From Okapia johnstoni (lineage: Eukaryota; Chordata; Mammalia; Artiodactyla; Giraffidae), in the NCBI GenBank assembly GCA_024291935.2, contig CM044317.1, forward strand, positions 60,998,730 to 61,062,729: a stretch of DNA of 64,000 nt. The letters are read 5' to 3'. The notes below the pieces were generated by a model that made no database searches, was not told the origin of the DNA, and was given only the letters and a program-made list of their open reading frames with translations. Both the position numbers and the translations under genes were made by a program. Below, piece by piece: positions 46,951 to 59,455 of this stretch; position 1 is the stretch's first letter, and each line of letters starts with the position of its first letter.

Positions 46951-47975
46951 GTTCAGTTCAGTCACTCAGTCGTGTCCAACTCTTTGCAACCCCATGAATC
47001 GCAGCACACCAGGCCTCCCTGTCCATCACCAACTCCTGGAGTTTGCCCACACTCATGTCCATCGAGTCGGTGATGCCATCCAGTCATGTCATCCTCTGTT
47101 GTCCCCTTCTCCTCCTGCCCCCAATCCTTCCCAGCATCAGGGTCTTTTCCAATGAGTCAACTCTTTGCATCAGGTGGCCAAAGTATTGGAGTTTCAGCTT
47201 CAGCATCAGTCCTTCCAATGAACACCCAGGACTGATCTCCTTTAGGATGGACTGGTTGGATCTCCTTGCAGTCCAAGGGACTCTCAAGAGTCTTCTCCAA
47301 CACCGCAGTTCAAAAGCATCAATTCTTCAGTGCTCAGCTTTCTTTATAGTCCAGCTCTCACATCCATACATGACCACTGGAAAAACCATAGCCTTGACTA
47401 GACAGACCTTCGTTGGCAAAGTAATGTCTCTGCTTTTTAATATGCTGTCTGGGTTGGTCATAACTTTCCTTCCAAGGAGTAAGCGTCTTTTAATTTCATG
47501 GCTGCAATCACCATATGCAGTGATTTTGGAGCCCAGAAAAATAAAGTCTGACACTGTTTCCACTGTTTACCCATCTATTTGCCATGAAGTGATGGGACTG
47601 GATGCCATGATCTTTGTTTTCTGAATATTGAGCTTTAAGTCAACTTTTTCACTCTCCTCTTTCACTTTCATTAAGAGGCTTTTTAGTTCCTCTTCACTTT
47701 CTGCCATAAGGATGGTGTCATCTGCCTATCTGGGGTTATTGATATTTCTCCCGGAAATCTTGATTCCAGCTTATGCTTCTTCCAGCCCAGAGTTTCTCAT
47801 GATGTACTCTGCATAGAAGTTAAATAAGCAGGGTGACAATATACAGCCTTGACGTACTCCTTTTCCTATTTGGAACCAGTCTGTTGTTCCATGTCCAGTT
47901 CTAACTGTTGCTTCCTGACCTGCATACAGGTTTCTCATGAGACAGGTCAGGTGGTCTGGTATTCCCATCTCACAA
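46951..47975 (-). mobile_element. BovB (RTE) LINE, 5'-truncated
   Basis: On the minus strand, fragments read VRQGCILSPCLFNFYAEYIM, SDFIFLGSKITAYGDCSHEI, YGCESWTIKKAEH and LKLKLQYFGHLMQRVDSLEK. It looks the least decayed of the three large BovB copies, but the catalytic Y-A-D-D region (near 47715-47735) reads stop-A-D-D. Confidence 0.95.
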
Positions 47976-47998
47976 GGAACCATAAAATAAAGGTCAGA

Positions 47999-48213
47999 AC
48001 TTCCCTGGTGGCTCAGACGGTAAAGAATCTGCTTACAATGCAGGAGACTTGGGCTTGATCCCAGGGTTGGGAAGATCCCCTGGAGAAGAGAATGGATACC
48101 CACTCCAGTATTCTTGCCTGGAGAATTCTGTAGACAGAGTAGCTTGGCAGCCTACAATCCACGGGGTTGCAAAAAGTTGTACACGACTAATCGACTAACA
48201 CTTCCACTTTCAC
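47999..48213 (+). mobile_element. Bov-tA SINE
   Basis: Complete copy: gaacttccctggtggctcag ... gtacacgactaatcgactaa. Confidence 0.93.
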
Positions 48214-49524
48214 AGAGAAAAAGTACCATGAGAACTTGGGAAAAGAGAGGATTAATCCAGCCTGAAACTGGTAGGCCTGAAGAGGAGGTGATATTGAATT
48301 GGATCTTGAAGGCCAAGAAGGAATTTGTAGCTTTGTTTTGTAGAAATAGGGAATTACTATGGGTTTCTGAGCAGAAAGGTGTGTGATAAAAAAACTTATT
48401 TCAGGAAAACTAGTCTGAAAGCAGTGTATACATACAGTCAATTGCATTTGGGAGACGCTAGGCAGGAGTGGTCTGCAACGGTGAGGAGGCCAATAAAAAA
48501 GTATTATGACCATCTGGGGAGAACGAGCTCTTGTACTTGGTGTGGCAGTAAAAGAGGGTAAAACTAGTTTTAGGAGACATTCCAGAGGTTCATATGACCC
48601 TGAAACACTATATATTTCACACACGTATTGTATGTGAAATAGTAAAATTATGATACCAATTCTCTCATCCATGAAAAAAATGAAAACAAATAATTCTAAA
48701 ACTTTCACTTTTGAATAAATGTTGTATTTAAAAGAAGGTACCTTTAAAAAAACAGTTTATGTTCTGGAAAAAGAGAAAGTAATTTATATCTGTAACTTTA
48801 TGTGCCATCAGAGATTACCCTTTTGAACATTGCTAGAAAACATTTCTAATATATTCATATTGATTTACAATTTTTGTCACTTATCCATCCCTTTGGAACG
48901 TTAGTAATGAAAGAAGCTGCAAAAACAAAAACAAAAAAACGGCAGCATCATTACTAACTTTAAAACCCACATTGGAAGCTGGTGGCTCCAAACATTTTTT
49001 AAAGTATGGGCTCCCTCTAGTGGCCAAAACAGTCCTTATCACCCGATCAAATCTGTGCCACCCATTCATATTTAACTAATTTTAATGGTAAAAAAGTTTA
49101 ACTTCTAGAACTGAATTTGTACTTTAAAATATTTCTTTGCCATGTTCTGAATAGGCTCAATAATATTCACAGTAAATTTAAACATCTACTATTATTGTTA
49201 TGATTTGTAATTATTTCAGATCACACCAAAATGCAATTATCACCTAATTAATGTACAAGCTAATTTCCTATATATATTCCCAGGAAGTGAGGTCATCATT
49301 TGTCACTCTATAAAATGTCCTCATTAATGAACCTATATCCTCTTAAAACTAGTTCAGTTTGCAACTATTCCAGAAATATACATTTCTCAACCAAATCCCA
49401 TCATTCCTTGCAGTGAGGGATCACTCTGAGTGGATTCCACTGAATCACTTCTCCCACTGAGGGACAGAGTCAGACAAAAGGGGGATTTGGAGGAGTTAGG
49501 GGAGTGAAATGAAAGACTAATACT
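48214..49524. other. No gene recognised
   Basis: A minus-strand open frame of 173 codons (48187-48708) overlaps the SINE edge and is compositionally unlike a known protein. 48230-48350 resembles an old interspersed repeat. Confidence 0.4.
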
Positions 49525-49640
49525 GTCCACTGTGTCTACTGTGTGTCAGGTGTTCGGTTTTATGCTTTACACATCCACTATCTCATTTGAAGCCCTAGAG
49601 GGATGATATTCAGTTCCTCTACTATTTAACACAAATTTTC
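49525..49640 (-). mobile_element. MIR SINE fragment
   Basis: tgtctactgtgtgtcaggtg, ttacacatccactatctcat, gatgatattcagttc. Confidence 0.55.
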
Positions 49641-50711
49641 CAGACTCTTACAAGTCATAATAAGGCTTAGAATTAAAGTAGCCATCATCTCTGCATCTCT
49701 GGGTTTAGGGTACACAGAGCCAAGCGGGGAGACCAATAAGGATGCAATGAGTATCCTCACTGGGCAGGTGGAAACCCAGGCACTGGGAAACCCCCAGGAG
49801 GGGCTCTTCAGCCCAATTGCAGAGAAGGAGGGTGGCAAGCAGCAGAGAGAGTTGCCTTGTAGAGCAGGGGATATGAGTGGAGTCTTGAAGGATGCTGAGG
49901 AGTTGGCCTGGCAGAGGGACAGTACGTGCAAAGGCCTGGAGTCAGAAGAGAGCGTTAATGTGGGTTGCCTGACACTTAGGGAAGGGATGACTGGTTAACA
50001 TTCCAGTGTCAAGAAACCAAGTCGACGCTCAGAGAAGTTAACAAAGAATCCTGCCAAGATAAAAGTGAGGCCTCAGTGATTGCACAGCTGCCAGCTGTTC
50101 ACCTCCACCTTATGTGTTGGGGGAACGTGACAACACTGATGAAGGTGATGCCAGGAGAAGCTAACGCCAACATAAGTAATTATGAGGCTAGCTATGCAAC
50201 ACGTCCCTCTAGGAAGCTAACAACGGCTGGAGTTGTGTGTCTGAAGCAACAGTGTGAACACCAGAAGTGATGTGGTAGCCAATTATGATGAACGCAATAC
50301 GGCTCGCTCTGGGAGTGAGCCTCGGGAATGGGTGGAGAGGGCGGCTTTCCCTTTCGAAGGCTGTCTGTCCAGCCTTAGATCCTGACCTTAAAATCCATCC
50401 CAGCTGCCCCATCCCTGCACTATGACTATGGAACTGCGTCTTCTAGCCCACTGGGACCTGAAGTGAACAGGACTCTTGAAAATATCTCAAATTATCCAAA
50501 AAGTGATCCACAGAAACATGGTTTTGTATATACAACCCAGTACAGTGAATTTTACAAACCCTGCAGTGGGAGACCCATGGAACTAAACTAGGAGAAGCCT
50601 CTATGACACGTCTGGGTGTTGAAACCAATCTTCCTTTAAAGACATCTGAACAGACCCCTTCCTCTTGATTTTCATAATGCTTATTCCTCTCGCATTGTCT
50701 TTAAAGCTACT
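49641..50711. other. No gene recognised
   Basis: 49855-49990 (gtggagtcttgaaggatgct ... gtgcaaaggcctggagtcag) resembles an old mammalian interspersed repeat of uncertain class. The rest is unassigned. Confidence 0.4.
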
Positions 50712-51090
50712 TTTCCTTCACTTGTATTGAGGTATAATTTACACATAATAAAATTCACCCATTTTATATGTATAGTTGATGAATGTTGAAATTGTACAGT
50801 CTTATAGTCACCACCATAAGATATTAATGTAAAAACATATCTGCCATCCTGGAAATTTTCCTTGTGTCCTTCCTTTGAAGTCAGCCCCCTCCTCCAAACT
50901 CTGGCCAAAGACAACCTCTGGTCTTTTTATTGCTATAGTTTTGCCATTTCTAGAATTTCATATAAGGAGAATCATAGAATATGTAGTTGTTTTATATACC
51001 TTCTTTCAACTAGGATAAAGGTGTTGAGGTTTATCCATGTTGTCTCTGTGTATCAGCAGTTTGTTCCTTTTTTTACTTAGTATTGATTGC
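50712..51090 (-). mobile_element. Old L1 3' UTR
   Basis: Antisense L1M-type end: cttgtattgaggtataattt, ccactataagatatt-like, ttctagaatttcatataagg, ggtttatccatgttgtctct. Confidence 0.75.
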
Positions 51091-52104
51091 TGCCCAGATT
51101 CACAGGACAAATTACAATAAAATTTCAAAGACTTCTCTGCAGTCGATGAAAACACAAGGTATAATAGACCTCAATGGCCTTAATGAGGAGGCCTGAGATG
51201 AATTTAATTACTGGGCAATGCAACACCTACCCCAAATGCTGTTAAAATTCACAGCTTGTAAGAGTCAATGTGGATATAGACAACTGTTGGACATGACATC
51301 AGTAAGATGTGTCGAAGCTATTCATCACTCTGAAGTTTTGTTAAATCTATAGAGAAATGACACCTCTCTGACGACTGGTCGGGTATCTTGCTATGCTCCC
51401 GAGAAGGCAGCTTCTGCTGACCTGAAAGAGCGCGTGAGAGGGGGCAGCGCATCTTTTTTCCTCTTCCCCTTAGCAGCCTGGCTGCCAGGGTCACCGCTTG
51501 GGTCATCTGTGGACTGAAAGTGACACTGTTCTCCAGGAGGCTGGAGCCCGGGTGGATGAGGCCACAGCCAGGACCGGGGACATCCTTGGAATGAACTGGA
51601 TGGAGGTGCGCTAAGGGGGAAACAGAGCTTGAGGAGTGGGCCTAGGAGGAAGGGTGGGGTTTATTTGTGTGGAAAGGATGGATGGTAAAGTCATTATTAA
51701 TGATTCTGAGAGACAGCCAGATAGAAACTACTGCAAGCAGACCACCCAGGACAACCCAGGACCTACGTTGTGGAGGGTGCCCTCCGCATGAACAGTGCAT
51801 TTGTCAGTAGCAAACTTTGTGCAAAGGTCCCAAAGCAATTTCTGAAAAGTACTATTTTATCTTGTGTTTAGAAAGATGTAGACAAGGATTTTTGGCAATG
51901 AGTATAGTAGGTATAATGCATCCCATTGCAAGGCCTGGGTCTTAGCTCCCTGAAATAGTGTTCCTCAAGAAGCTTGAGCAATTTTCTCCCCGCTTCAGTG
52001 TTTATAGTTATTATAAAAGTATGGATAATAGTAACTTGCACAGTACAGAACAGTGAAAGATGATCATAAGTTGTATACTGCTGTAATTAAAAGCCTAAGA
52101 TCGG
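51091..52104. other. Unassigned; GC-richer patch at 51380-51680
   Basis: No repeat or gene seen. The patch has scattered CpG (gagcgcgtgag, cagcgcatc, gagcccgggtgg). Confidence 0.4.
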
Positions 52105-52320
52105 AAAAAATTCCAGTTCTGTAGCTTCTTACCTTTAAGGTGATGATCAAGTCACTTAATCACTTTGTTCCTCAATCTCCTGATCTGAAAAATGGAAATA
52201 ATAATATTTATCTCTATAATGCTGTGGAGAAGAAACAATGTATGTATATGACATGCTTAGGTTGATGCTTGGCAATAGGAACCTTTCAATAAACTATAGT
52301 TGTTGTAATTATCATTAATG
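52105..52320 (+). mobile_element. MIR SINE
   Basis: tgatcaagtcacttaatcac, tcctgatctgaaaaatggaa, cttggcaataggaacctttc. A (TTR)n run follows to 52345. Confidence 0.7.
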
Positions 52321-52345
52321 TTGCTATTATTATTGTTGTTGTTAT

Positions 52346-53273
52346 AATGACTCTAGCCTTATCTTCCACTTCTCATATTTCCTCTGTTAACAAATCCTTT
52401 AGTATAAAATCTAATCTCCTCCTTGACCCAGACCTTTTCATCTTGATTGAATATATGTACACCTGTTGGTCCCCAGTCTCATCATCATGCAATCCCAGAC
52501 CTTTGACCAAGTGCATCCAAAGCAAGTAAGTTTACAGTAAATACATTTGTTATTTACATTATCAGATGGCATATTTTTTCCCTAGAATCCTGATATTAAA
52601 AACATATAGCATTGCTAAAAGCATTAAATGAAATAAAGCTCAATATAGCTGCACTAATCTGTGCTTTCTAAATTTACTGACAGAAGTGAAGAAAGTAGGC
52701 TGGCATGGCTTTTGTACAATTTCTGTATCACACTAACCTAAATTCAAACAGTGTGTTTAGATAAAAATATTGTCCCCTCCAAGGAAGCTCCTGATTTTGC
52801 AGAGAAAAACACTTCTGTGTGGAACATTACTTACACAATGAGCACCTTGCTTCCTGGAGGGGAAACCCTGCAAGCACACCACCACCACATTCTCCAGAAG
52901 TTAAGATTCTCTGGTGCCCAGTCACCACTAAGGAGGGGTCCCCAAACCAGGGAACAAATGGCACCAACAGTTTAGCACCACCAGGCACCTTTGTGGGGTC
53001 AGAAGTGGAAGAGTCCTTGTCAGATCAGTGTTGACCTCCTGCTGCGGCCAGGCTGACTGAGATGGAGCGGTAGGAGGCAGGAAAGAAACCAGAACCACAA
53101 GTAGCAGGTGGCTGGCCAAAGCTCCAGGGACAAAGTAGGTAAGCACCCTAGAACTTCGAAGAAAATAATCCCCTGGGAGGTTCTTCCTTAGAGAGATAGG
53201 GGGTTGTTAAATTTATCCAGATGTCAGGGAAACTATAATCTTATTTTTCTCTTATTCAGAAAGAACAACCAAG
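52346..53273. other. No gene or repeat recognised
   Basis: Non-coding; small overlapping open frames near 52751-53034 lack domain features. Confidence 0.45.
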
Positions 53274-53284
53274 AAGAAAAGCAG

Positions 53285-53475
53285 GGACTTCCCTGGTGGT
53301 CCAGTGGCTAAGACTGCACTCCCAACACAGGGGGCCCAGGTTGGATCCCTGGTCCGGGAACTAGATCCCACATGCCACATCTAAGAGTTCGAATGCCGCA
53401 ATAAAGATCAAAGATCTTGAGTCCTGCAACTAGGACCTGGCATGGCCAAACAACTAAAAAAAAATTTTTTAAAGA
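53285..53475 (+). mobile_element. CHR-1 type SINE with 11-bp target duplication
   Basis: gacttccctggtggtccagt, ggtccgggaactagatccca, A-rich tail. aagaaaagcag at 53274-53284 recurs at 53476-53486. Confidence 0.93.
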
Positions 53476-53486
53476 AAGAAAAGCAG

Positions 53487-53804
53487 CATTCTTAAGAAGC
53501 ATATTTTATCAATTATAACATTAGAAAACATACTTCTTTGCCAAATTTACGTTGAACTTACTTCCTCATTCCATATGCAACCTTGTGGACTTAAGATGGC
53601 GATTCCTCAGGGTCAACTGTACACCTCCCTGTCTGTTCCCCCTGCTGGGTGGGAAGATATCTGAAGCCACATTTGTGTCTGCTTCATTTCTGGAATGCAT
53701 AGGCCAGCATCACACACTTTGTAGATAACTGAGGAGATTCTGATTGGATTCATGTTTCATAAAATGAACACATCAGCTCTGCTTAAAAGAAAACATCATT
53801 CTTT
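53487..53804. other. No gene or repeat recognised
   Basis: Short unassigned interval. Confidence 0.45.
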
Positions 53805-54055
53805 TTTAAAGTTAATTTTTATTGGAGTATAGTTGGAGGAGGAAATGGCAACCCACTCTAGTATTCTTGCCTGGGAAATCCCATGGACAGAGAAGCCTGG
53901 CAGGCTACCATCCACTGGATCGCAAAGAGTTGAACATCACCGAGTGACTGAGTAGCAGCAGCAAGGGTATGGCTGTTTTACAGTGTTGTTACTTTCTGCT
54001 GCACAGCAAAGTGAACCAGTTATGTGTCTCCGTATATCCCCTTTTTTTGTTATCA
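53805..54055 (-). mobile_element. L1 3' UTR split by a SINE
   Basis: ttaatttttattggagtata up to 53833, then ttttacagtgttgttacttt and ctgcacagcaaagtgaacca after 53965; antisense L1 3' UTR. Confidence 0.82.
53834..53964 (+). mobile_element. SINE2-type tail fragment nested in the L1
   Basis: gaggaggaaatggcaaccca ... gaacatcaccgagtgactga, ending GCAGCAGCA. Confidence 0.9.
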
Positions 54056-54281
54056 TAATTCTCATTTCAATCCACTTACCTTTACACCAAGGTAAAGCTG
54101 GCAGAAATCTATGTAAAACTGGCAGAAACTAAATCTTACAATAAGCTAGAGTTAGCAATAATAGTCTCTACACGTATCTGGTGTTTTCAATCCCAGATCC
54201 CAGAGGATTTTAGAAAGAAATGTTACATTTTTTTTCTTTTTAGTGGAAAAATAAAAATCGTGAAAAATGAGTACAATTTAT

Positions 54282-54406
54282 GTGGTGGTTTAGTCGCTAA
54301 GTTGTGCTCGACTCTTGCGACCCCATGGACTGCAGCCCACCAGGATCCTCTGTCCATGGGATTCTCCAGGCAAGAACACTGGAGTGGGTTGTTGTTTCCT
54401 TCTCCA
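54282..54406 (-). mobile_element. Bov-tA/SINE2 copy with 12-bp target duplication
   Basis: ggtttagtcgctaagttgtg ... actggagtgggttgttg; flanked by agtacaatttat at 54270-54281 and 54407-54418. Confidence 0.94.
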
Positions 54407-54708
54407 AGTACAATTTATATAATAGTCAACAGAAGTTAGTAAAAAAATTATGGAAATTGATAAAATGGTATACTACGTAGTCATTAAAATTATGATAGAG
54501 CTATATATTTATTAACAATGCTATCCTTGGAAAAAATTTTTATTAAAAAAAGAAGTTTCAAGTATGTGTGATAGAATACCTTTTTTTGGTAAAAATATGT
54601 ATGACTGTTAGTGGAAAAATATGTATGAATGTATGTTTGTAAATAGGAAAATAATTTCCTCTCAGGTTGGCAGAGGGGAGGGACACCTTTTAAGTGATAC
54701 GTATATAT

Positions 54709-54822
54709 ATTTGGCTGATCTGCATAGCATGCAGGATCTTAGTTCAACCAGGGTCCAACCTGTGCCTCCTGCATTGGGAGCATAGAGTCTTGACCCCTGG
54801 ACCTCCACAGAAATCCCATGGA
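54709..54822 (-). mobile_element. CHR-1 type SINE fragment
   Basis: tttggctgatctgcatagca, gcaggatcttagttcaacca, ctggacctccacagaaatcc. Confidence 0.8.
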
Positions 54823-55018
54823 AGTCCCTAGATATTTGTTTTTATATTTTATATATTACTATATTTTTTGTTTTTAAAATGATGGAAGACTATTGCTTCA
54901 TAGTCAAAAACACTAGTTTAAAAGAATATGTAGTGTTGCTCTTAAAGAAAATATTTTTAAATCACTCAAAATCTCATCACCTGTAACTATATAAATACTT
55001 TTTTATATTATTTGTATT

Positions 55019-55128
55019 GGTTAATGTTTTGTTACAAACTACTTCAAAACTTAGTGCCTTAAAATGCTAATCCATTATTATAGCACCTGAGTCTGTTGGG
55101 CTGTTTGATCTAGACTAAGTTTGGCCAA
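55019..55128 (+). mobile_element. Ancient LTR-like repeat, 5' part
   Basis: gttacaaactacttcaaaac and ttagtgccttaaaatgct match the 5' part of the family at 18895. Confidence 0.5.
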
Positions 55129-55503
55129 CGTTATGGGCTGAACCACGTCCTCCAAAATTTCATAGTTTGAAATCTTAACCCCTAGTACCTCAGAATGTGA
55201 CTGTACTTGGAGACAGTGCCTTTCAAGAATTAATCAAGTTAAAATTGGGTCATTATGGCAGGCCTTATTCCAATTCTGATGGTGTCCTAACAAGAAGAGG
55301 AGATTTGGACATAGACATGCATACATAGCGAACACCATGTCACCTTGAAGACTCATCTAGAAGGCCAGAAGAGAGACCAGAAGAAACCAACCCTGCCAGC
55401 CCGATTGCCGACCTCCAGCCCCTAGAACTGTGGGAAAATAAATTTGCATTGTTTACACAGCCTGGTCTGCGGTGCTTTGTTGTGACAGTCCTGGAAAGTA
55501 ACA
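55129..55503 (+). mobile_element. Solo MLT1-like MaLR LTR
   Basis: gttatgggctgaaccacgtc at the start, cctcagaatgtgactgtact, gaagaaaccaaccctgccag, agaactgtgggaaaataaat and gtcctggaaagtaaca at the end. Confidence 0.7.
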
Positions 55504-55947
55504 GAGCAGATACGAGCTGGGCTCCAGGCACAAGCCAACTGGGAGCTCTGCTCTGGGCTGTGTTTGACAAGTTGCCTGGGCAACTCACCCTCCAAGTCTA
55601 AATTCCTATTTCTGGGACCCGTTGCTAGCCCTGGGCATGTCCCACCCAGGGATGGGAGGAACACAAGAGAGAAAGTGGAAAAATCTTTTGAGGCCTAGTC
55701 TTGGAGCTAGCAAACTACAGACCGCTTTGTCCTATTAACCAAAGCAATTCAAATGACTAAGCCCAGGGTAGAGAATGAACTCAATCTAAATAAGTCAATT
55801 AGGGGCATGCCTGCTGTGGGAGAGAATGGAAAAGAGATCCAGCAAAGTGTGGACATGGAGAAGAGAAAGTGGGGGAGGGGCGACTAGGGCCAGTGGTGTT
55901 ACTATCTTAGATGTCCACACAAGCTTATACTGCAAGTCTTACAACAT
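55504..55947. other. No gene or repeat recognised
   Basis: Short unassigned, purine-rich at its right part. Confidence 0.45.
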
Positions 55948-56157
55948 GTGTGCTTAGTCGCTCAGTTGTGTCTGATTCTTTGCTACTCCATGGACTGTAG
56001 CCCACCAGGCTCCTCTGTCCATGGGGATTCTCCAGGCAAGAATACTGGAGTGGGTTGCCATGCTCTCTTCCAGGGGATCTTCCCAACCCAGGGATCGAAC
56101 CAAGGTCTCCTGCATTGCAGGCTGGTTCTTTACCGTTGAGCCACCACGGAAGCCCTG
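55948..56157 (-). mobile_element. Bov-tA SINE
   Basis: Complete reverse copy: gtgtgcttagtcgctcagtt ... gagccaccacggaagccct. Confidence 0.94.
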
Positions 56158-57939
56158 ACACCACAGGCTTACTATGTGCTATATATTTCTAATTTTACTT
56201 ACATTTAATCTTCTACCTTTTTAATAGGATTGATAATTTAAAATTTCACTGGATGCAAAATATATCACTTTAATTTTTTTTTAATTTAGAAAATTAAAAA
56301 ATTAAGAATCAGTCAATAAAATTAACACATAAATGAACCAATATAAAAATCTAATCCAAATGGAAAGCTAACAGCACAGTATAATTTTTCATACATTGGG
56401 AGTGCTCAATATACATTTGTTGAATCGAGTCTATATAAATTTATTTTGAATGTGAGAACTGTTGCTGAAACAACACATTCAAAATGTGAGAACTGTCATT
56501 TGTTGAAACAAACAAAAATAAAAAAACAAAAAAATACATGCAAAATACTGAGACAGTATTGACTGCAAAAGGTTACAACTTGGTAGCCACCATCATCTTT
56601 CTAGTTAGAAACTTGCGGGAGTATTTTATGGATTTAAAACTTTTTGATTCACTTGGATGGAAGGTTGGCTAAAAGTTAGCCATTTAAAAAAATTATGATT
56701 CTGTTTTTGCACTTCAAAAACACTTCTATGTTTGTGTAAAAGAAATGCAGGAAAACATCAAGAATTTTGTTTTCTGAAGAGTGATAAACCTCATTTTCCT
56801 AAGAGGATCAAAAGATGAAAAATCTTTATTGAAGTTTCCTTCCTAAGAGAAAGTCAATCTTGGCTCCAAGTTCATTTTCCAAATCAGGAAGAATTTTTTT
56901 CTTAGGATAGCACTGAACTTGAGAAGTAGAAAAAAAAATATTTTCCAATGGTTAATTATTCTTATAATGTGGTTCTAAAAACATTACCATTATACATATT
57001 TCTAAAAAGATTTTAGTGTCTTATGTAATCAGTAATGCAGTCACTTAAAAAACATGTGGAAATTGCAGAGCTAAATAGCGGACATGTATTTATTACATTT
57101 GGTACATGCCCATACTCAAGGGATAGCTAAATGTGTGTATAGTACTCCTTTGTCTCCTCTTAGAAACCCTTCCAGAGCTCTGTTATGAATTACATTGTGT
57201 AAATATGTCCACATTCAGTTTCGGGAGAGTTATTCCCAAGTGGGTTTCAAACTGAACACATGTTGCATCTGTTTTCTGTTTGTGAATACTCAATGCTTGG
57301 CACTTGAATTGGGATATTTTTCTTTGGAATGAAATAATTTCAAATATTTGCTTAATCAAAACATCAGTTTTCTTTTGCAGTTTCCATCCTGGGTTGTTGG
57401 TAGGTTTCCCAGACCTGGTCTCCTGTGCGATGGAGAGGGGCCCACCTCCCCATGGTGGGGAGGGGAACAGAGGAGAGAGCAGGCCGATACCCAGACCACT
57501 GGCTTGTCCCTTCAGCACGTCCCGTGCCTCTCCAGATCCCACCTGACCTGAGGGCTTGTTTTCAAGTACTCTGGAAGGTTTTAACAGTCTCATTTTCTTC
57601 TAATAACTTATCATCTTTTTTTCTCTGAAAACTTTAATGGGTGCAGGAAAATTTTCCCTTCAGCTCAAGTTCTATGAAGCCAATGGAACCTCAGCTCTCT
57701 CCTCCACCAGATTCAATCAGAAGTTTTTGGGACCTTGATTTTGGGGGTACATGTGTTTAAGAGAAATTAACCTGGCGGCAGGGTAGAGTGTGAGACAGTG
57801 TGGGCTGAAGCAGAAAGAGGATGGAGGGAAGTAAGGCAAACCAGGAAGCCCTTGCTGTTGTTCATAGGGAAAATGAGGAAGTTACGGCAGTAGAATGGAA
57901 AGAAAACAGCCCGTGCTCCTGGGGAAACCACAGTCTTCT
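56158..57939. other. No gene or repeat recognised
   Basis: AT-rich to 57300, then GC-moderate. A 136-codon minus-strand frame at 57183-57593 and overlapping plus frames have no recognisable domain. Confidence 0.45.
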
Positions 57940-58130
57940 AAGTTAAAAAGGACTGGCTTCGAATCAGAGCTCAATCATGTATGAGCTCTGTGACCCCAAG
58001 CAAGATACCCAACCTCCCTAAACCTCAGTTTCTCTACTTAGAAAATGAATGTGAAATAACATATATAATTCTTGTGAGGACTAAGTTACAGTTTTTAAAA
58101 TGCCTAGTATATAATGTTAATGTATGATTT
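57940..58130 (+). mobile_element. MIR SINE
   Basis: actggcttcgaatcagagct, ctgtgaccccaagcaagata, cctcagtttctctacttaga, ttgtgaggactaagttacag. Confidence 0.8.
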
Positions 58131-58744
58131 TTAAATAGATACCAGTGAAAGCTACTATCAAGGAAGAAACAAAGGCCAATGGATTGAATACAGGAAATGG
58201 AAAGAGGAATATATTCAAAGATCAGAAAGTGTCCTGCCAACTGACAAACATTTCTCTAATTTACTGACCACAGGACATCTTTTTTCCCCCACAAAATAAC
58301 TAATTAGCCAATGAATTGATTAATTCTGGAATAATGACAGTAAATAACTTACCTTAAATTAAGTACTAATAGTGGCAGAGACAAGACTCCAATTTTGATC
58401 TTTTGCTCCCCTTCTTCCTTTTCATTACCTTCTCTTTCTGAAAAAAATTGATTTGAAAAAGTATTAGACAGGGCAGAGTCAAGGAAATTACCCACACCTC
58501 CAGGAGCCTGGACGTGGATTGTCAGAGTCTGAGCAGACTGAAGGGTGTCCACACAGCACTAAGCAACTCTCATGCTCCTCAAGGGACTGACTGAGGTCAC
58601 TCAGGGCACTCACTGGGCCTGAGCTGGGCCACTCTTTCCATTTCTCACATGTACGAGCTCTTTTCTGCTGCAGCACACTAGGCATGCTGCCTTCTCTGTC
58701 TGGAGTCTGTAATACCCAACTCCTCACTAGGGCACTTCCTATGC
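58131..58744. other. No gene or repeat recognised
   Basis: Non-coding DNA, no element named. Confidence 0.45.
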
Positions 58745-58815
58745 ATTCCTTATTTACTTTTAAATTCAATTTAATTTTTATTTTATACTCATGTATAGTT
58801 GATTCACAAAGTTGT
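58745..58815 (-). mobile_element. Short L1 3' UTR remnant
   Basis: atttttattttatactcatg and tatagttgattcacaaagtt match antisense L1 ends seen elsewhere here. Confidence 0.5.
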
Positions 58816-58829
58816 TTCTTTCTTCCGTT

Positions 58830-59009
58830 TTTTTTGGGGGTGGGGGGCTGCTCTGGGTCTTCCTTGCAGCATGCAGCCTTCTCTAGTTGTGGTACGAGGG
58901 CTTAGTGGCCCTGCGGCATGTGGCATATTAGTTCCCTGACTAGGGATTGAGCCTGCTTCCCCTGCCTTCGGAGGCAGATTCTTCACCACTGGACCACCAG
59001 GTAAGTCCC
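58830..59009 (-). mobile_element. CHR-1 type SINE
   Basis: ttctctagttgtggtacgag, ttagttccctgactagggat, ctggaccaccaggtaagtcc. Confidence 0.88.
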
Positions 59010-59177
59010 TCCTAATCATTCATTAGCTCCCAACTAAAAAGTTACTTTCTTAGATAGATGTTCCTGACAACCTCTATCCCTCACATCCCAATCTAACTCA
59101 ATTTCCTCATATTCTTTTTATGCCACACCCTTTTCTGTTGTATATAGCACTGACCACAATCATAACCACATAATTGT

Positions 59178-59455
59178 CTGCTGCTGCTGCTGCTAAGTCG
59201 CTTCAGTCGTGTCCGACTCTCTGCGACCCCATAGACGGCAGCCCACCAGGCTCCGCCGTCCCTGGGATTCTCCAGGCAAGAACACTGGAGTGGGTTGCCA
59301 TTTCCTTCTCCAATGCATGAAAGGGAAAAGGGAAAGTGAAGTCGCTCATTTGTGTCTGACTCTTAGCGACCCCATGGACTGAAGCCCGCCAGGCTCCTCC
59401 GTCCATGGGATTTTCCAGGCAAGAGTACTGGAGTGGGTTGCCAGTGCCTTCTCCG
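59178..59455 (-). mobile_element. SINE2-1-type dimeric SINE, nearly intact, 10-bp target duplication
   Basis: CTG-triplet run (CAG tail in its own orientation), two related halves joined by gcatgaaagggaaaagggaa, ending ttgccagtgccttctccg. acataattgt at 59168-59177 recurs at 59456-59465. Confidence 0.96.

Noticed and set aside
47043..47624. 193-codon plus-strand frame, the second longest in the window
   Set aside because: It is the antisense strand of the BovB reverse-transcriptase gene.
48187..48708. 173-codon minus-strand frame
   Set aside because: Starts in unique AT-rich DNA and runs into a SINE; no homologous features and no conserved motif visible.
57183..57628. Overlapping frames on both strands, up to 136 codons
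   Set aside because: No recognisable domain, low-complexity Pro/Gly part, no splice or promoter context; probably chance in GC-moderate DNA.
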